A stretch of DNA of 52,862 bases from an uncultured Alistipes sp. (GCA_944321945.1 CALUNE010000015.1:1-52862); one strand, 5' to 3'; shown: positions 8,805 through 17,817, numbered from the stretch's first letter. Translations and numbers: made by a program. Notes: generated by a model from the letters alone, not told the origin.

Positions 8805-11357
8805 ATGTCGAAAACAACCAATACCGAAGCGCCGCAGAAGGTCGATTACAACGATGCGGTTGCCGAGTCGAAGAAGTACTTCGAGGGGGATGATCTTGCC
8901 GCCACGGTGTGGGTGAGCAAGTACGCGCTGAAGGACTCCTTCGGGAACATCTACGAGCGTTCGCCGCGCGAGATGCATGAGCGTATCGCCGCCGAGATCG
9001 AGCGTATCGAAAACAAATATCCGAACCCCCTCTCCCGACAGGAGGCCTTCGATCTGCTCGACCATTTCCGCTACGTCATCCCGCAGGGCGGCCCGATGAC
9101 CGGCATCGGCAACAATTTCCAGGTGGCGTCGCTGTCGAACTGCTTCGTCATCGGCCACAAGCATCCGGCCGACTCCTACGGCGGCATCTTCCGCATGGAT
9201 GAGGAGCAGGTGCAGCTGATGAAACGCCGCGGCGGCGTGGGGCACGACCTCTCGCACATCCGCCCGACGGGCAGCCCGGTGCTGAACTCGGCCCTCACGT
9301 CGACGGGTATCGTCCCCTTCATGGAGCGCTACTCGAACTCGACGCGCGAGGTGGCCCAGGACGGCCGCCGCGGTGCGCTGATGCTCACCCTCTCGATCAA
9401 ACACCCCGATGCCGAACGCTTCATCGACGCCAAGGTCGACACGGGCAAGGTGACCGGCGCCAACGTCTCGATCAAGATCGACGACGAATTCATGCGTGCG
9501 GCGCTGGCCGGCAAGAAGTACCACCAGCAGTTCCCGATCGACTCGGACCACCCGAAGTATGAGCAGGACATCGATGCCCGCAAGCTCTGGGAGAAGATCA
9601 TCCACAATGCCTGGAAGTCGGCCGAACCGGGCGTGCTGTTCTGGGATACGGTCATCCGCGAAAGCATCCCCGACTGCTATGCCGACGAGGGCTTCGTGAC
9701 CGTCTCGACCAACCCCTGCGGCGAGATTCCGCTCTGTCCCTACGATTCGTGCCGGCTGCTGGCGATGAACCTCTTCAGCTATGTGGACAACCCGTTCAAG
9801 CCGGATGCGAAGTTCAACTTCGAGAAGTTCCGCGACCACGTGGGCAAGGCCATGCACATGATGGACGACATCATCGATCTGGAGCTGGAGAAGGTCGAGC
9901 AGATCATCACCAAGATCGAAAACGACCCCGAGGATCTGGATGTCCGCCGCGTGGAGCTGGAGCTCTGGAAGAAGATCCGCACGATGGCCCTCAAGGGCCG
10001 CCGCACGGGCCTCGGCATCACGGCCGAAGGCGACATGCTGGCCGCTCTGGGGCTGCGCTACGGTTCGCCCGAGGCGATCGATTTCGCCGTCGAGGTGCAG
10101 AAGACCCTGGCGCTGGCCGCCTATCGGGCTTCGGTGAAGATGGCCGCCGAACGCGGTGCCTTCCCGATCTACGACACGGCCAAGGAGGTGAACAACCCGA
10201 TGATCGCCCGCATCCGCGAGGCCGATCCCGAACTCTACGAGGAGATGGCCAAGGTCGGACGCCGCAACATCGCCATGCTGACCATCGCCCCGACCGGCAC
10301 CACGTCGCTCATGTCGCAGACCACGTCGGGCATCGAGCCCGTCTTCCGCACGGTCTACAAGCGCCGCCGCAAGATCAACCCCTCGGACCACGACACGCAT
10401 GTCGACTACGAGGACGAAACGGGCGAAAAGTTCCAGGAGTACAACGTCTACCACCACAACTTCGTGAAGTGGCTCGAGGCCAACGGCTACGATACTTCGA
10501 AACTGGCAACGATCTCCGATGCGGAGCTCGACGAGTGGGTGAAGGCTTCGCCCTACCACGGCGCCACGGCCAACGATATCGACTGGGTGGCCAAGGTCAA
10601 GATGCAGGGAGCCATCCAGAAGTGGGTCGACCACTCGATCTCGGTGACGGTCAACCTGCCGAACAACGTCTCGGAGGCGCTGGTGGCCGATGTCTACCGT
10701 ACGGCCTGGGAGTGCGGCTGCAAGGGCGTTACGGTCTACCGCGACGGATGCCGTTCGGGAGTGTTGCTCGACAAAAACTCGAAGAGCAAGAAAACCTGCG
10801 AGGAGCATCCGGGCGAGGTGCAGAAACGCCCGAAGTCCATCCCGGCCGACATCGTCCGCTTCAAGAACGGTTCGGAGGACTGGATTGCCTTCGTCGGTCT
10901 GCAGAACGGACGTCCGTATGAGATCTTCACCGGAAAGATCGAGGAGGATGCCATGTACATTCCGCCCAAGATCAAGAAGGGCTATATCATTAAGGTGCGC
11001 GAGGAGGACGGTACCAAACGCTACGACTTCCAGTATACGGACCGTTACGGATACACGAATACGATCGGCGGCATCTCGCGTCTGTTCAACGAGGAGTTCT
11101 GGAACTATGCCAAACTGATCTCGGGTGTGCTGCGTCACGGTATGCCGATCGAAAAGACGGTTTCGCTCATCGAATCGCTGCATCTGGACAGCGTGTCGAT
11201 CAACACCTGGAAGACGGGTGTCTGCCGTGCGCTGAAGCAGTATATCGTCGACGGCACGAAGTCCAAAGGCAAGTGTCCGAGCTGCGGTCAGGAGAACATG
11301 GCTTACCAGAACGGCTGTCTGACCTGCATGTCCTGTGGCTACTCGAAGTGCGGATGA
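8805..11357 (+). CDS. nrdJ: adenosylcobalamin-dependent (class II) ribonucleotide reductase
   Basis: Reduces ribonucleotides to deoxyribonucleotides using a radical generated from adenosylcobalamin, independent of oxygen. The 850-residue chain contains the family signatures LSNCFVIGHK (first redox Cys), RRGGVGHDLSHIRPTG, NPCGEIPLCP (radical Cys and Glu of the active site) and APTGTTSLMSQTTSGIEPVF. The C-terminal 30 residues form a cysteine-rich tail (CPSCGQENM, CLTCMSCGYSKCG) that combines a zinc-ribbon-like pair with the redox cysteines that recharge the active site. The C-terminal domain including EDWIAFVGLQNGRPYEIFTG is typical of the longer NrdJ subtype. No cobalamin riboswitch is seen upstream. 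It is a single-gene unit. Confidence 0.95.
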   Translation: MSKTTNTEAPQKVDYNDAVAESKKYFEGDDLAATVWVSKYALKDSFGNIYERSPREMHERIAAEIERIENKYPNPLSRQEAFDLLDHFRYVIPQGGPMTGIGNNFQVASLSNCFVIGHKHPADSYGGIFRMDEEQVQLMKRRGGVGHDLSHIRPTGSPVLNSALTSTGIVPFMERYSNSTREVAQDGRRGALMLTLSIKHPDAERFIDAKVDTGKVTGANVSIKIDDEFMRAALAGKKYHQQFPIDSDHPKYEQDIDARKLWEKIIHNAWKSAEPGVLFWDTVIRESIPDCYADEGFVTVSTNPCGEIPLCPYDSCRLLAMNLFSYVDNPFKPDAKFNFEKFRDHVGKAMHMMDDIIDLELEKVEQIITKIENDPEDLDVRRVELELWKKIRTMALKGRRTGLGITAEGDMLAALGLRYGSPEAIDFAVEVQKTLALAAYRASVKMAAERGAFPIYDTAKEVNNPMIARIREADPELYEEMAKVGRRNIAMLTIAPTGTTSLMSQTTSGIEPVFRTVYKRRRKINPSDHDTHVDYEDETGEKFQEYNVYHHNFVKWLEANGYDTSKLATISDAELDEWVKASPYHGATANDIDWVAKVKMQGAIQKWVDHSISVTVNLPNNVSEALVADVYRTAWECGCKGVTVYRDGCRSGVLLDKNSKSKKTCEEHPGEVQKRPKSIPADIVRFKNGSEDWIAFVGLQNGRPYEIFTGKIEEDAMYIPPKIKKGYIIKVREEDGTKRYDFQYTDRYGYTNTIGGISRLFNEEFWNYAKLISGVLRHGMPIEKTVSLIESLHLDSVSINTWKTGVCRALKQYIVDGTKSKGKCPSCGQENMAYQNGCLTCMSCGYSKCG

Positions 11358-11385
11358 TATAACGTAAAACGTTCATATGCTACGC

Positions 11386-11421
11386 AAAAAAGGCTCGGGG
11401 GATCTTCTTCGGGCCTTTTCT
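11386..11421 (+). terminator. terminator after nrdJ
   Basis: AAAAGGCTCG pairs with CGGGCCTTTT (one bulge) around a 12-base loop, ending in TTTTCT. The A-rich left arm could make it work from both sides. Confidence 0.75.
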
Positions 11422-11466
11422 GACGGATAAAAGTCGATTTCTGCACTTTTTTTGTGGCGCGAACGC

Positions 11467-11495
11467 TTTGAATTGTAAAAAAATGAGTACTTTTA
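11467..11495 (+). promoter_or_regulatory. probable promoter of the OmpA-family gene
   Basis: TTTG at 11467-11470 and TACTTTTA at 11488-11495 form a near-consensus pair (last base A instead of G; spacer 17). The leader would be about 40 bases. Confidence 0.45.
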
Positions 11496-11540
11496 CGACA
11501 AGTATGTGACGTACACGAACCATAAATAATTTGTATCAAT

Positions 11541-12731
11541 ATGAAGAAAATTTTCCTGACCTTTATGCTCGCGGCCTTTGCGGTTTCGGCATGGGCCGAA
11601 GGCACTCCCAAGAAGCCGAGCTTCTCGGGATTTGTCACCAACGGTTTCTGGGACAACTGGGAAGTGTCGGCCGGACTGGGTGGCGGTACGGCTTTCTCGA
11701 ACAGCGGTAACCTCGGAACGTGGGGCAATCGCTTCGGCTTCGAGGGCAATGTCTCGCTGACCAAATGGCTGCATCCGGTTGTCGGAGTGCGCGGTCAGCT
11801 GCAGGGCGGCTGGTTCAACAATACCGATGCCGATCTGGGCAAGTTGACGTGGCCCTACCTGTTCGCTCACGCCGACCTGATGATCAATGCCTCGAACTGG
11901 ATCGGCGGCTATCGCGAGGATCGCGCCTGGTATGGCGTTCCGTTTGTGGGCTTCGGCTACATGGCCTCGAACTTTACGGACTCGAGCCAGCGCGACAACC
12001 AGACGGGTACCAACCAGGAGTTCGCCTTCACGGCCGGTTTGCTCAACAAGTTCCGTCTGTCGCCCTCCTTCGATTTCAATATCGAACTCAAGGGCCTGAT
12101 CGCCAAGTCGGAACTCTGCCCGGCATCGGTCAGCGGCGCCTATCTGTTCGGTTTCACGGCTACGGCCGGCATCACCTATCGCTTCAACCAGCGTAACTGG
12201 GAGCGCGGTGTTCCGGGCTACACGGCCGAGGATATCCGGGCCTTCCAGGATGCCGTGGCTGCCGGCAATGCGGCACTCGAGGCTTCGAAGGCCGAGAATG
12301 CCCGTCTGAACAAGAAGCTGTCGGAGGCCGAGGCTGCTGCCAAGGCTGCCGAGACGGCCGCTGCCGAGGCTGAAGCCAAGGCTGCCGCCGAGGCCAAGAA
12401 GGTGAATACCTCCATGCCGACGTCGATCATCCTGTACGATTACAGCATGTCGAAACTGACGGCCAAGGACAAGACGCGTCTGGAACTGACGGCCGATCTG
12501 ATCAAGAACGGTCCGAAGGATCGGGTCTACACGATTCAGGGCCACGCCGATCAGCAGACCGGTACGGCTGCCGGTAACAAGCGCGTAGCCGAGAACCGTG
12601 CCAAGAATGTCTACGACTACCTGATCAAGTGCGGTGTGAACCCCAAGCAGCTGACCTACGAAGGTTTGGGCAACCAGCCTGATGTCTACAAGAACATCCA
12701 GAAGGCCAACCGTTCGGTGATCATCAAGTAA
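11541..12731 (+). CDS. OmpA family outer membrane protein
   Basis: Predicted outer-membrane protein that ties the membrane to peptidoglycan. The 396 residues show a cleavable signal peptide (cut near VSAWA-EG), an N-terminal beta-barrel of about 210 residues rich in alternating aromatics and ending in TAGITYRFN, an alanine/glutamate-rich coiled coil (about residues 245-290) and a C-terminal OmpA domain (about 295-396) with the peptidoglycan-binding motif GHADQQTGTAAGNKRVAENRA. Bacteroidales OmpA-like proteins are abundant and often immunodominant. It is monocistronic, bounded by terminators on both sides. Confidence 0.93.
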   Translation: MKKIFLTFMLAAFAVSAWAEGTPKKPSFSGFVTNGFWDNWEVSAGLGGGTAFSNSGNLGTWGNRFGFEGNVSLTKWLHPVVGVRGQLQGGWFNNTDADLGKLTWPYLFAHADLMINASNWIGGYREDRAWYGVPFVGFGYMASNFTDSSQRDNQTGTNQEFAFTAGLLNKFRLSPSFDFNIELKGLIAKSELCPASVSGAYLFGFTATAGITYRFNQRNWERGVPGYTAEDIRAFQDAVAAGNAALEASKAENARLNKKLSEAEAAAKAAETAAAEAEAKAAAEAKKVNTSMPTSIILYDYSMSKLTAKDKTRLELTADLIKNGPKDRVYTIQGHADQQTGTAAGNKRVAENRAKNVYDYLIKCGVNPKQLTYEGLGNQPDVYKNIQKANRSVIIK

Positions 12732-12761
12732 CAATCACGCCGGATCGTCCGGATCCGATTG

Positions 12762-12797
12762 AAAAAGAGCAGCCCATGCAAGTGGGCTGCTCTTTTT
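12762..12797. terminator. strong terminator after the OmpA-family gene
   Basis: A perfect 15 bp stem (AAAAAGAGCAGCCCA / TGGGCTGCTCTTTTT) with a 6-base loop. The A/T ends make it bidirectional, so it also serves the DUF721-recF unit arriving from the right. Confidence 0.92.
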
Positions 12798-13086
12798 ACG
12801 TGTATGGGTATCGACGGCGGAAACGGAGGGCGGGGCTGGGGATCGGAATCGAGTTGCCTGCGAGGTCGGAACGGCGGATTTCCCAGAACTGAGGGCCGGA
12901 GCTGAAGATTTCGCGGGCCGGGAACTGCGGCCCATGCGCGTTGAATGGCCCTTGTGCCGGTTGTGGCTCTTCCCGTGTGGGTGTGAGGGCAGATGGTGTG
13001 GGTGTCGGACCGGATCTGTGCAGGTGGAAAGCCGGTCCCTGCGGGGTATTCATGCAGATTGTGAGCCTTTTGCGGCCCGGATACCG
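12798..13086. other. non-coding spacer between convergent genes
   Basis: Nothing convincing is seen here. Overlapping proline/arginine-rich open frames exist on both strands but have no family features. The minus-strand frame 12796-13053 ends inside the terminator hairpin and is probably chance. Confidence 0.5.
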
Positions 13087-13377
13087 TCAGCGGATGATGA
13101 CCGCATTGACCAGGCGGACACCCGATCGGCGGTTGATCTCCTCCTTGAGGGCCTCGCGCTGGTAGAAGAGCTCCGAGCGGACGACACTCGACTGAATCCG
13201 GACGTAAAGTATATGTTTGTCGAGCCTCAGCTCGGTGGTCATGTCGGCCACGCGGTCGCCGACCACTTCGCGCCATGTGTCGGGCAACTTCCCTTCGGCC
13301 ACCTTTGCGGCTACGTACGGGCGCTTGAAGAACTCCTCCAGCAGTTCGCCCATCACCATGGTTTTCGTGCGTCTCAT
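13087..13377 (-). CDS. DUF721 (DciA-like) family protein
   Basis: Small 96-residue cytosolic protein of the DUF721 family. The family includes DciA, which helps load the replicative helicase, although short Bacteroidetes members are uncharacterised. Visible features: MGELLEEFFKRPYVAAKVAEGKL at the start, the conserved tryptophan segment PDTWREVVGD at about residues 32-41, and LYVRIQSSVVRSELFYQREALKEEIN, the KH-like core. It overlaps the 3' end of recF by 4 bases (ATGA), so the two are co-translated. The recF-DUF721 pairing agrees with a role in DNA replication or repair. Confidence 0.85.
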   Translation of the reverse strand: MRRTKTMVMGELLEEFFKRPYVAAKVAEGKLPDTWREVVGDRVADMTTELRLDKHILYVRIQSSVVRSELFYQREALKEEINRRSGVRLVNAVIIR

Positions 13378-14600
13378 GCCTCTGCGTTTTTATCGTCGGG
13401 CTCCGTCGGATGCGGATCCGATTCCGGTTCGGGATTTTGCGGTTCTGCAGCGGCCGACGCGGTTTCCTGTTTTCGCAGTTCCTCCTCGGCGGTCTGTCGG
13501 GCTGTCATTCGTTCCTGGGTGACGGAGCCGTCGGCCACGGCGAAGAGGGCATAGTCGCCCCCTGTACGGTCGAGAATCGTCTTCAGACGCGTCGGATTGC
13601 AGTCGGAGATGAGGATCTGTCCGAAGGTCTCGTCCGACACCAGCCGGATCAGCTGCTCGACCCGCCCGGCATCGAGTTTGTCGAAGAGATCATCCAGCAA
13701 CAGGATCGGCCGTTCGTGCTTCTCCTCGGCCACAATGGCGTACTGGGCCAGCTTGAGTGCGATGAGAAAGGACTTCTGCTGCCCCTGCGAGCCGTATTTG
13801 CGCAACGGATAACCGCCGATCTTCAGCACCAGGTCGTCGCGGTGGATACCGGAAGTCGTGAATTCGTTGACAAGGTCCTTCTGCCGGGACGCCTGGAGGA
13901 TCTCCTCGAACGGCCGCTCGTTCAACTCCGACTTGTAGAGCAGTTCGACCTGTTCGCGATCCCCGGAGAGCATGCGGTAATACTCAGCGACGATGGGCTG
14001 CAGGCGTCGGACGAACTCCTTGCGACGGGCGTGGATCACGCCTCCGTGGTCGCAGAGCTGGCGGTCGTAGATCTGAAGCATCGTCTCGTCGGGCTGCATC
14101 TTGAGCAGGCGGTTGCGTTCGGCCAGCACGGCGTTGTAGCGCATCACGGCCTGGAGATAGCTGCGGTCCAGTTGCGAGATGAAGGCGTTGAGGTAGCGGC
14201 GACGCTCGTCGGCGGCGTCGGAGATCAGCGCACTGTCGGCCGGGGAGACGATCACCGCGGGGATCAGCCCTACGTGGTCCGACAGCCGGTCGTACTCCTT
14301 TCCGTTGCGTTTGAGGATCTTGCCGCCCTTTCGTGAGAACGTGCAGGCGATCACCTCCCGTTTGCCCGCATCGGTCAGGTAGTTTCCCTCGATGAGGAAG
14401 AAGTCGGCATCGTGGCGGATGCTCTGGCCGTCGGTCATCTGCAGCGACGACTTGCACATCGACAGGTAGTAGACCGCATCGATGACATTGGTCTTTCCGG
14501 CGCCGTTGTCGCCCACCAGGGCGTTGATTCCGGGGCACAGCGCGAGCTCCTCCTGGCGGATGTTTTTGAAATTCAGCAGCGCTATTTTCTTCAGATACAT
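13374..14600 (-). CDS. recF: DNA replication and repair protein RecF
   Basis: SMC-like ATPase that acts at single-strand gaps with RecO and RecR. I start at the ATG at 14600 (MYLKKIALLNFKNIRQEEL), the family start; the frame extends 11 codons upstream. Walker A is VGDNGAGKTN (about residues 31-40), the signature motif is KYGSQGQQKSF, and Walker B is ILLLDDLFDKLD, in the usual order. An acidic, proline-rich tail of about 45 residues after residue 360 is unusual relative to E. coli RecF. A promoter -7 box lies only four bases upstream of this ATG, so the transcript may begin at or near the start codon. Confidence 0.95.
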   Translation of the reverse strand: MYLKKIALLNFKNIRQEELALCPGINALVGDNGAGKTNVIDAVYYLSMCKSSLQMTDGQSIRHDADFFLIEGNYLTDAGKREVIACTFSRKGGKILKRNGKEYDRLSDHVGLIPAVIVSPADSALISDAADERRRYLNAFISQLDRSYLQAVMRYNAVLAERNRLLKMQPDETMLQIYDRQLCDHGGVIHARRKEFVRRLQPIVAEYYRMLSGDREQVELLYKSELNERPFEEILQASRQKDLVNEFTTSGIHRDDLVLKIGGYPLRKYGSQGQQKSFLIALKLAQYAIVAEEKHERPILLLDDLFDKLDAGRVEQLIRLVSDETFGQILISDCNPTRLKTILDRTGGDYALFAVADGSVTQERMTARQTAEEELRKQETASAAAEPQNPEPESDPHPTEPDDKNAEA

Positions 14601-14604
14601 AGGA

Positions 14605-14612
14605 CAAAAATA
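14605..14612 (-). promoter_or_regulatory. -7 element for recF, next to the start codon
   Basis: CAAAAATA reads TATTTTTG on the minus strand (TAnnTTTG). Its downstream edge is four bases from the recF ATG. Confidence 0.6.
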
Positions 14613-14632
14613 CAAAAAATCCGGACACGACA

Positions 14633-14662
14633 TTGCACATTGTGAATAGTTTTGTATCTTTG
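14633..14662 (+). promoter_or_regulatory. promoter of the TPR protein and ribH
   Basis: TTG at 14633-14635, 19 bp spacer, TATCTTTG at 14655-14662: a full match to the Bacteroidetes consensus. Leader of about 40 bases. Confidence 0.85.
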
Positions 14663-14705
14663 CAAACTATCGTACGGATTATAAACTAAAAACATTCGAT
14701 ACACT

Positions 14706-15389
14706 ATGGCAAAACAGAACGTCGCCGAACCGGAAACTCTCGGCGAGGCAATGAACAAAACGGAGCTTTTTTTCGAAAAGAACGGTCGTATGATGTCCTA
14801 CATTTTCCTGGGACTGCTGGTCGTTGCGGCTCTGATTTTCGGCTATCGGTCGTTGATCGTCCTGCCGCGCGCCGAGAAGGCCGCCGAGATGATCGCCGAG
14901 GCGCAGAACCGCTTCGATGCCCAGACGCCCGACTTCGAGCTGGCTCTGCACGGTGATGCCAACGGCGCCGGCTTCCTCGACGTGGTCGAGAAGTACGGTT
15001 CGACGCCTTCGGGCAACCTCGCCAAACACTATGCCGGCATCTGCTACCTGCGGACGGGCGATCTGGAGAACGCTGCGAAATACCTCGCCAAGTTCTCGCC
15101 CGTGAAGGGAATTCCCGGAGCCTTGATCAATGCCCAGAACTACGGTCTGCAGGGTGATATCGCCGTCGAGCAGCAGAACTACGCCCAGGCCGTGAAGTTC
15201 TACGAGAAGGCCGTGAAGGCTGCCGACAACAACATGACGGCTCCGATGTACCTGCGCAAGGCCGGCCTCGCCGAGCAGGCCCTGGGCAACAACGAAAAGG
15301 CTGCCGCCTGCTACGAGCGTATCCTGACGTCGTACCCCGCCTCGATGGAGGCCCGTGATGCCGAGAAGCTGCTCGGCAGCGTGAAATAG
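14706..15389 (+). CDS. membrane-anchored tetratricopeptide repeat protein
   Basis: Predicted inner-membrane protein of 227 residues with a cytosolic N-terminus of about 28 residues, one transmembrane helix (about residues 31-52, MSYIFLGLLVVAALIFGY) and a periplasmic TPR domain. TPR helices are visible as NLAKHYAGICYLRTGDLENAAKYL, LQGDIAVEQQNYAQAVKFYEKAV and KAGLAEQALGNNEKAAACYERIL. The layout resembles YfgM of the Sec/BamB region, but orthology is not certain. It is separated from ribH by 8 bp, so they share the strong promoter upstream. Confidence 0.85.
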   Translation: MAKQNVAEPETLGEAMNKTELFFEKNGRMMSYIFLGLLVVAALIFGYRSLIVLPRAEKAAEMIAEAQNRFDAQTPDFELALHGDANGAGFLDVVEKYGSTPSGNLAKHYAGICYLRTGDLENAAKYLAKFSPVKGIPGALINAQNYGLQGDIAVEQQNYAQAVKFYEKAVKAADNNMTAPMYLRKAGLAEQALGNNEKAAACYERILTSYPASMEARDAEKLLGSVK

Positions 15390-15397
15390 TTCCGATC

Positions 15398-15928
15398 ATG
15401 GCGACCCGGAATCATAATCTTTCGAAATTCGATTCTCCGCTGCCGTCGGCGGCGGACATGCGGTTCGGCATTGTCGTGGCCGAATGGAACCGTGAGGTGA
15501 CCGAGGCCCTGCTCGAAGGGGCCGTGCGGACCCTGCGGGCGGCCGGATGCCCCGACATGAACATCCAGGTGAAGTATGTCCCCGGAACCTTTGAACTGGC
15601 TCTTGGCGCGCAGTTCTTCGCCGAATATACGGATGTTGATGCCGTGATTGCGCTGGGGTGTGTGATCCAGGGCGATACGCGCCATTTCGACTTCATCTGC
15701 CAGGGCGTGACCCAGGGCATCACGCAGCTGCAGATCCAGTGGAACATGCCCATCTCGTTCGGTGTGCTGACGGTCAACGACATGCAGCAGGCGTTGGATC
15801 GCTGCGGCGGACGTCTTGGCAACAAGGGTGACGAAGCTGCGGCCGCAGCCATCAACATGGTGAAGCTGCAGATCGACATGGAGGCCGCATCGCCCGAAAA
15901 GGAGCCTGATCGTCGAAACATCAACTGA
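15398..15928 (+). CDS. ribH: 6,7-dimethyl-8-ribityllumazine synthase
   Basis: Penultimate step of riboflavin synthesis, condensing the 5-amino-ribitylaminouracil intermediate with 3,4-dihydroxy-2-butanone 4-phosphate; the enzyme usually forms pentamers or icosahedral shells. In the 176 residues I see VVAEWNREVTEALLEGA (substrate aromatic), VPGTFELALGA, the catalytic-histidine motif GCVIQGDTRHFDF and PISFGVLTVN. The C-terminus is longer than average and charged. It is co-transcribed with the TPR gene and followed by a terminator. No other riboflavin genes are in the window. Confidence 0.96.
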   Translation: MATRNHNLSKFDSPLPSAADMRFGIVVAEWNREVTEALLEGAVRTLRAAGCPDMNIQVKYVPGTFELALGAQFFAEYTDVDAVIALGCVIQGDTRHFDFICQGVTQGITQLQIQWNMPISFGVLTVNDMQQALDRCGGRLGNKGDEAAAAAINMVKLQIDMEAASPEKEPDRRNIN

Positions 15929-15970
15929 CCCGGGGCCTCGGGTCGGGGGTGGTAATTCCGATCAAACGTG

Positions 15971-16005
15971 AAAACGGACATTGCAATGTGCAGTGTCCGT
16001 TTTTC
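15971..16005. terminator. bidirectional terminator between ribH and the symporter
   Basis: AAAACGGACA (15971-15980) pairs with TGTCCGTTTT (15994-16003), followed by more T. It serves the two convergent genes. Confidence 0.85.
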
Positions 16006-16045
16006 TTGTCGGGGGGCAGATTCCGCCGGGGCTTGTTCCCTGCTT

Positions 16046-17398
16046 TCAGAATATACCCAGATTGTCGAGGAAGACCAGCAACAGAACCGCGGGGCAAAGA
16101 TATCGCAGCAGGACGATGAAAAGCCCGTAGATGCGGAACTTCAGTGCGCCGTTGTTGGTGATCTGATCCCGGAGTACCTGCCGGTCGAGTTTCCAGCCGA
16201 CGAAGATACAGGTGAAGAATCCGCCGACAGGCAGCAGAATATTGGCCGTGACGTAATCCAGCAGATCGAACAGATTGAGTCCGAAGAGGGTCCAGCCGCT
16301 CAGAACACCGACCGACAGCGAGGCCAGAGCTCCCAGGACGGTCGTCGCGAGGGTTGTGGACCAGGCAGCGGCGCGACGGCTCATGTGCCACTCTTCGTGG
16401 AGATAGGCCGTGATGACCTCGTGCAGCGAGATGGTTGAGGTGAGGGCCGCAACGACCAGCAGCAGGAAGAAGACAGCCGACCAGACCATGCTCAGCGGCA
16501 TGCCGTTGAAGATGCTCGGCAGGGTGATGAAGACCAGCGAGGGACCCGACGACGGCTCGATGCCGACGCTGAAGACCGCCGGAAAGATCACCACACCGGC
16601 CAGAACGGCCACCATCGTGTCGAGGATCGTGACGTTGAGGGCCGTGTGGCGCAGATTGGTTTCGGGCTTGAAGTAGGAGGCATAGGTCACCATGGTTCCG
16701 ATGCCGATCGAGAGCGAGAAGAAGGCCTGTCCGAGAGCCACGAGGAAGGTCGAAGGGGTCACTTTCGAGAAGTCGGGCTTGAAGAAGAAGCGCAGCCCCT
16801 CTTCGCCGCCGGGCATCAGCAGCGAATGGATCGACAGCGCGATCAGGATCACGAACAGCAGCGGCATCAGCACCTTGGCCGATCGTTCGATGCCCTTCTG
16901 GACCCCCAGCGCGATGACGAAATGGGTGGCCAGGGCGAACAGGGTCGTGTAGAGGACCGGCCGCCAGGGATTACGGATGAAGTTCGTGAAGATGGATTCG
17001 TATTCGGCGGCGGTCGTATATTGCGCCAGACTGCCCGTCACGGAGTGGACCATGTATTCGGCCGTCCAGCCCGAGACGACGAAGTAGAATCCCAGGATGA
17101 GAAAGGCGGCCACTACGCCGTTGTAACCGAGGAAGCTCCATCGCTTGTCGAGAGCCCGATAGGCGCCGACGGCGTTGAGATGCGAGGCGCGGCCCACGGT
17201 GAACTCGGCGATCATGAGCGGCAGTCCGAGCAGTGCGACGCAGAGGATGTAGATCACCAGAAAGGCACCGCCGCCGTTGTCGCCGGCAACGTACGGGAAG
17301 CGCCAGATGTTGCCCAGTCCCACGGAGCTGCCCGCAGCGACCAGTACGGCGCTCAGTTTTCCGCCCAGAGTGGCGCGATTGTGTGAATGAGTATGCAT
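16046..17398 (-). CDS. sodium-dependent transporter, neurotransmitter:sodium symporter family
   Basis: Predicted inner-membrane Na+-coupled symporter of the NSS/SNF family (LeuT, TnaT and MhsT relatives), probably for an amino acid or tryptophan-like substrate. The 450 residues contain about 11-12 hydrophobic helices. The TM1 signature GSSVGLGNIWRFPYVAGDNGGGAF, with the unwound sodium/substrate site, is intact. TM6 and TM8 regions (LGQAFFSLSIGIGTMVTYASY) are also typical. Substrate cannot be read from sequence. It follows the folB terminator on the minus strand with no obvious consensus promoter. Confidence 0.93.
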   Translation of the reverse strand: MHTHSHNRATLGGKLSAVLVAAGSSVGLGNIWRFPYVAGDNGGGAFLVIYILCVALLGLPLMIAEFTVGRASHLNAVGAYRALDKRWSFLGYNGVVAAFLILGFYFVVSGWTAEYMVHSVTGSLAQYTTAAEYESIFTNFIRNPWRPVLYTTLFALATHFVIALGVQKGIERSAKVLMPLLFVILIALSIHSLLMPGGEEGLRFFFKPDFSKVTPSTFLVALGQAFFSLSIGIGTMVTYASYFKPETNLRHTALNVTILDTMVAVLAGVVIFPAVFSVGIEPSSGPSLVFITLPSIFNGMPLSMVWSAVFFLLLVVAALTSTISLHEVITAYLHEEWHMSRRAAAWSTTLATTVLGALASLSVGVLSGWTLFGLNLFDLLDYVTANILLPVGGFFTCIFVGWKLDRQVLRDQITNNGALKFRIYGLFIVLLRYLCPAVLLLVFLDNLGIF

Positions 17399-17417
17399 AA
17401 GCGGACGTTTTGCAAAA

Positions 17418-17455
17418 CGCCCGGCAGCGGGGAGTCCGCTCCCGGCTGCCGGGCG
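17418..17455 (-). terminator. terminator after folB
   Basis: CGCCCGGCAGC pairs with GCTGCCGGGCG, with an inner GGGAG/CTCCC stem. On the minus strand it is followed by TTTTG. Confidence 0.8.
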
Positions 17456-17462
17456 CTTCGGT

Positions 17463-17816
17463 TTATTTTTCCAGTACGACGCTCACCCGATCGATCTTGC
17501 CGCCGAGTGGGGGCGCCAGTTTCGAAACGGTGCATTTCACGTGCCGGACCGCGTCGAAACGCTCCTTGATGGCGTCGATGATGTTCATGGCGACGCGTTC
17601 GATCGTGCGCTGCGTAAGGACCATCTGTTCGCGGACCACTTCGTAGACCGTGAGGTAGTTGACGGCCTTTTCGACGCTGTCTTCCGCGGCCACGTCGCCC
17701 AGTTCGGCCGTGATCTCCACGTCGACCGTGAAGCGGTTGCCGACCTTGCGTTCCAGTTCGTAACAGCCGTGCAGGGCATGGAACTCCATGCGTTGGAGGA
17801 CGATGCGGTATTCCAT
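17463..17816 (-). CDS. folB: dihydroneopterin aldolase
   Basis: Converts 7,8-dihydroneopterin to 6-hydroxymethyl-7,8-dihydropterin and glycolaldehyde in folate synthesis. The 117-residue length is normal. Typical sequence is visible: the start IVLQRMEFHALHGCYELERKVG with the substrate-contacting segment, the catalytic glutamate/tyrosine region VEKAVNYLTVYEVV, and the lysine in VSKLAPPLGG. It begins one base after the tyrS stop codon, so it is translated from the dnaX-tyrS-folB message. Confidence 0.95.
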   Translation of the reverse strand: MEYRIVLQRMEFHALHGCYELERKVGNRFTVDVEITAELGDVAAEDSVEKAVNYLTVYEVVREQMVLTQRTIERVAMNIIDAIKERFDAVRHVKCTVSKLAPPLGGKIDRVSVVLEK

Positions 17817-17817
17817 G

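Noticed and set aside
8235-11183. Minus-strand open frame of about 980 codons
   Set aside because: Antisense to nrdJ, arginine/aspartate-rich composition, no recognisable domain.
12796-13053. Small minus-strand frame after DUF721 (85 codons)
   Set aside because: Proline/arginine-rich, no promoter, and its stop codon lies inside the terminator stem; no family resemblance.
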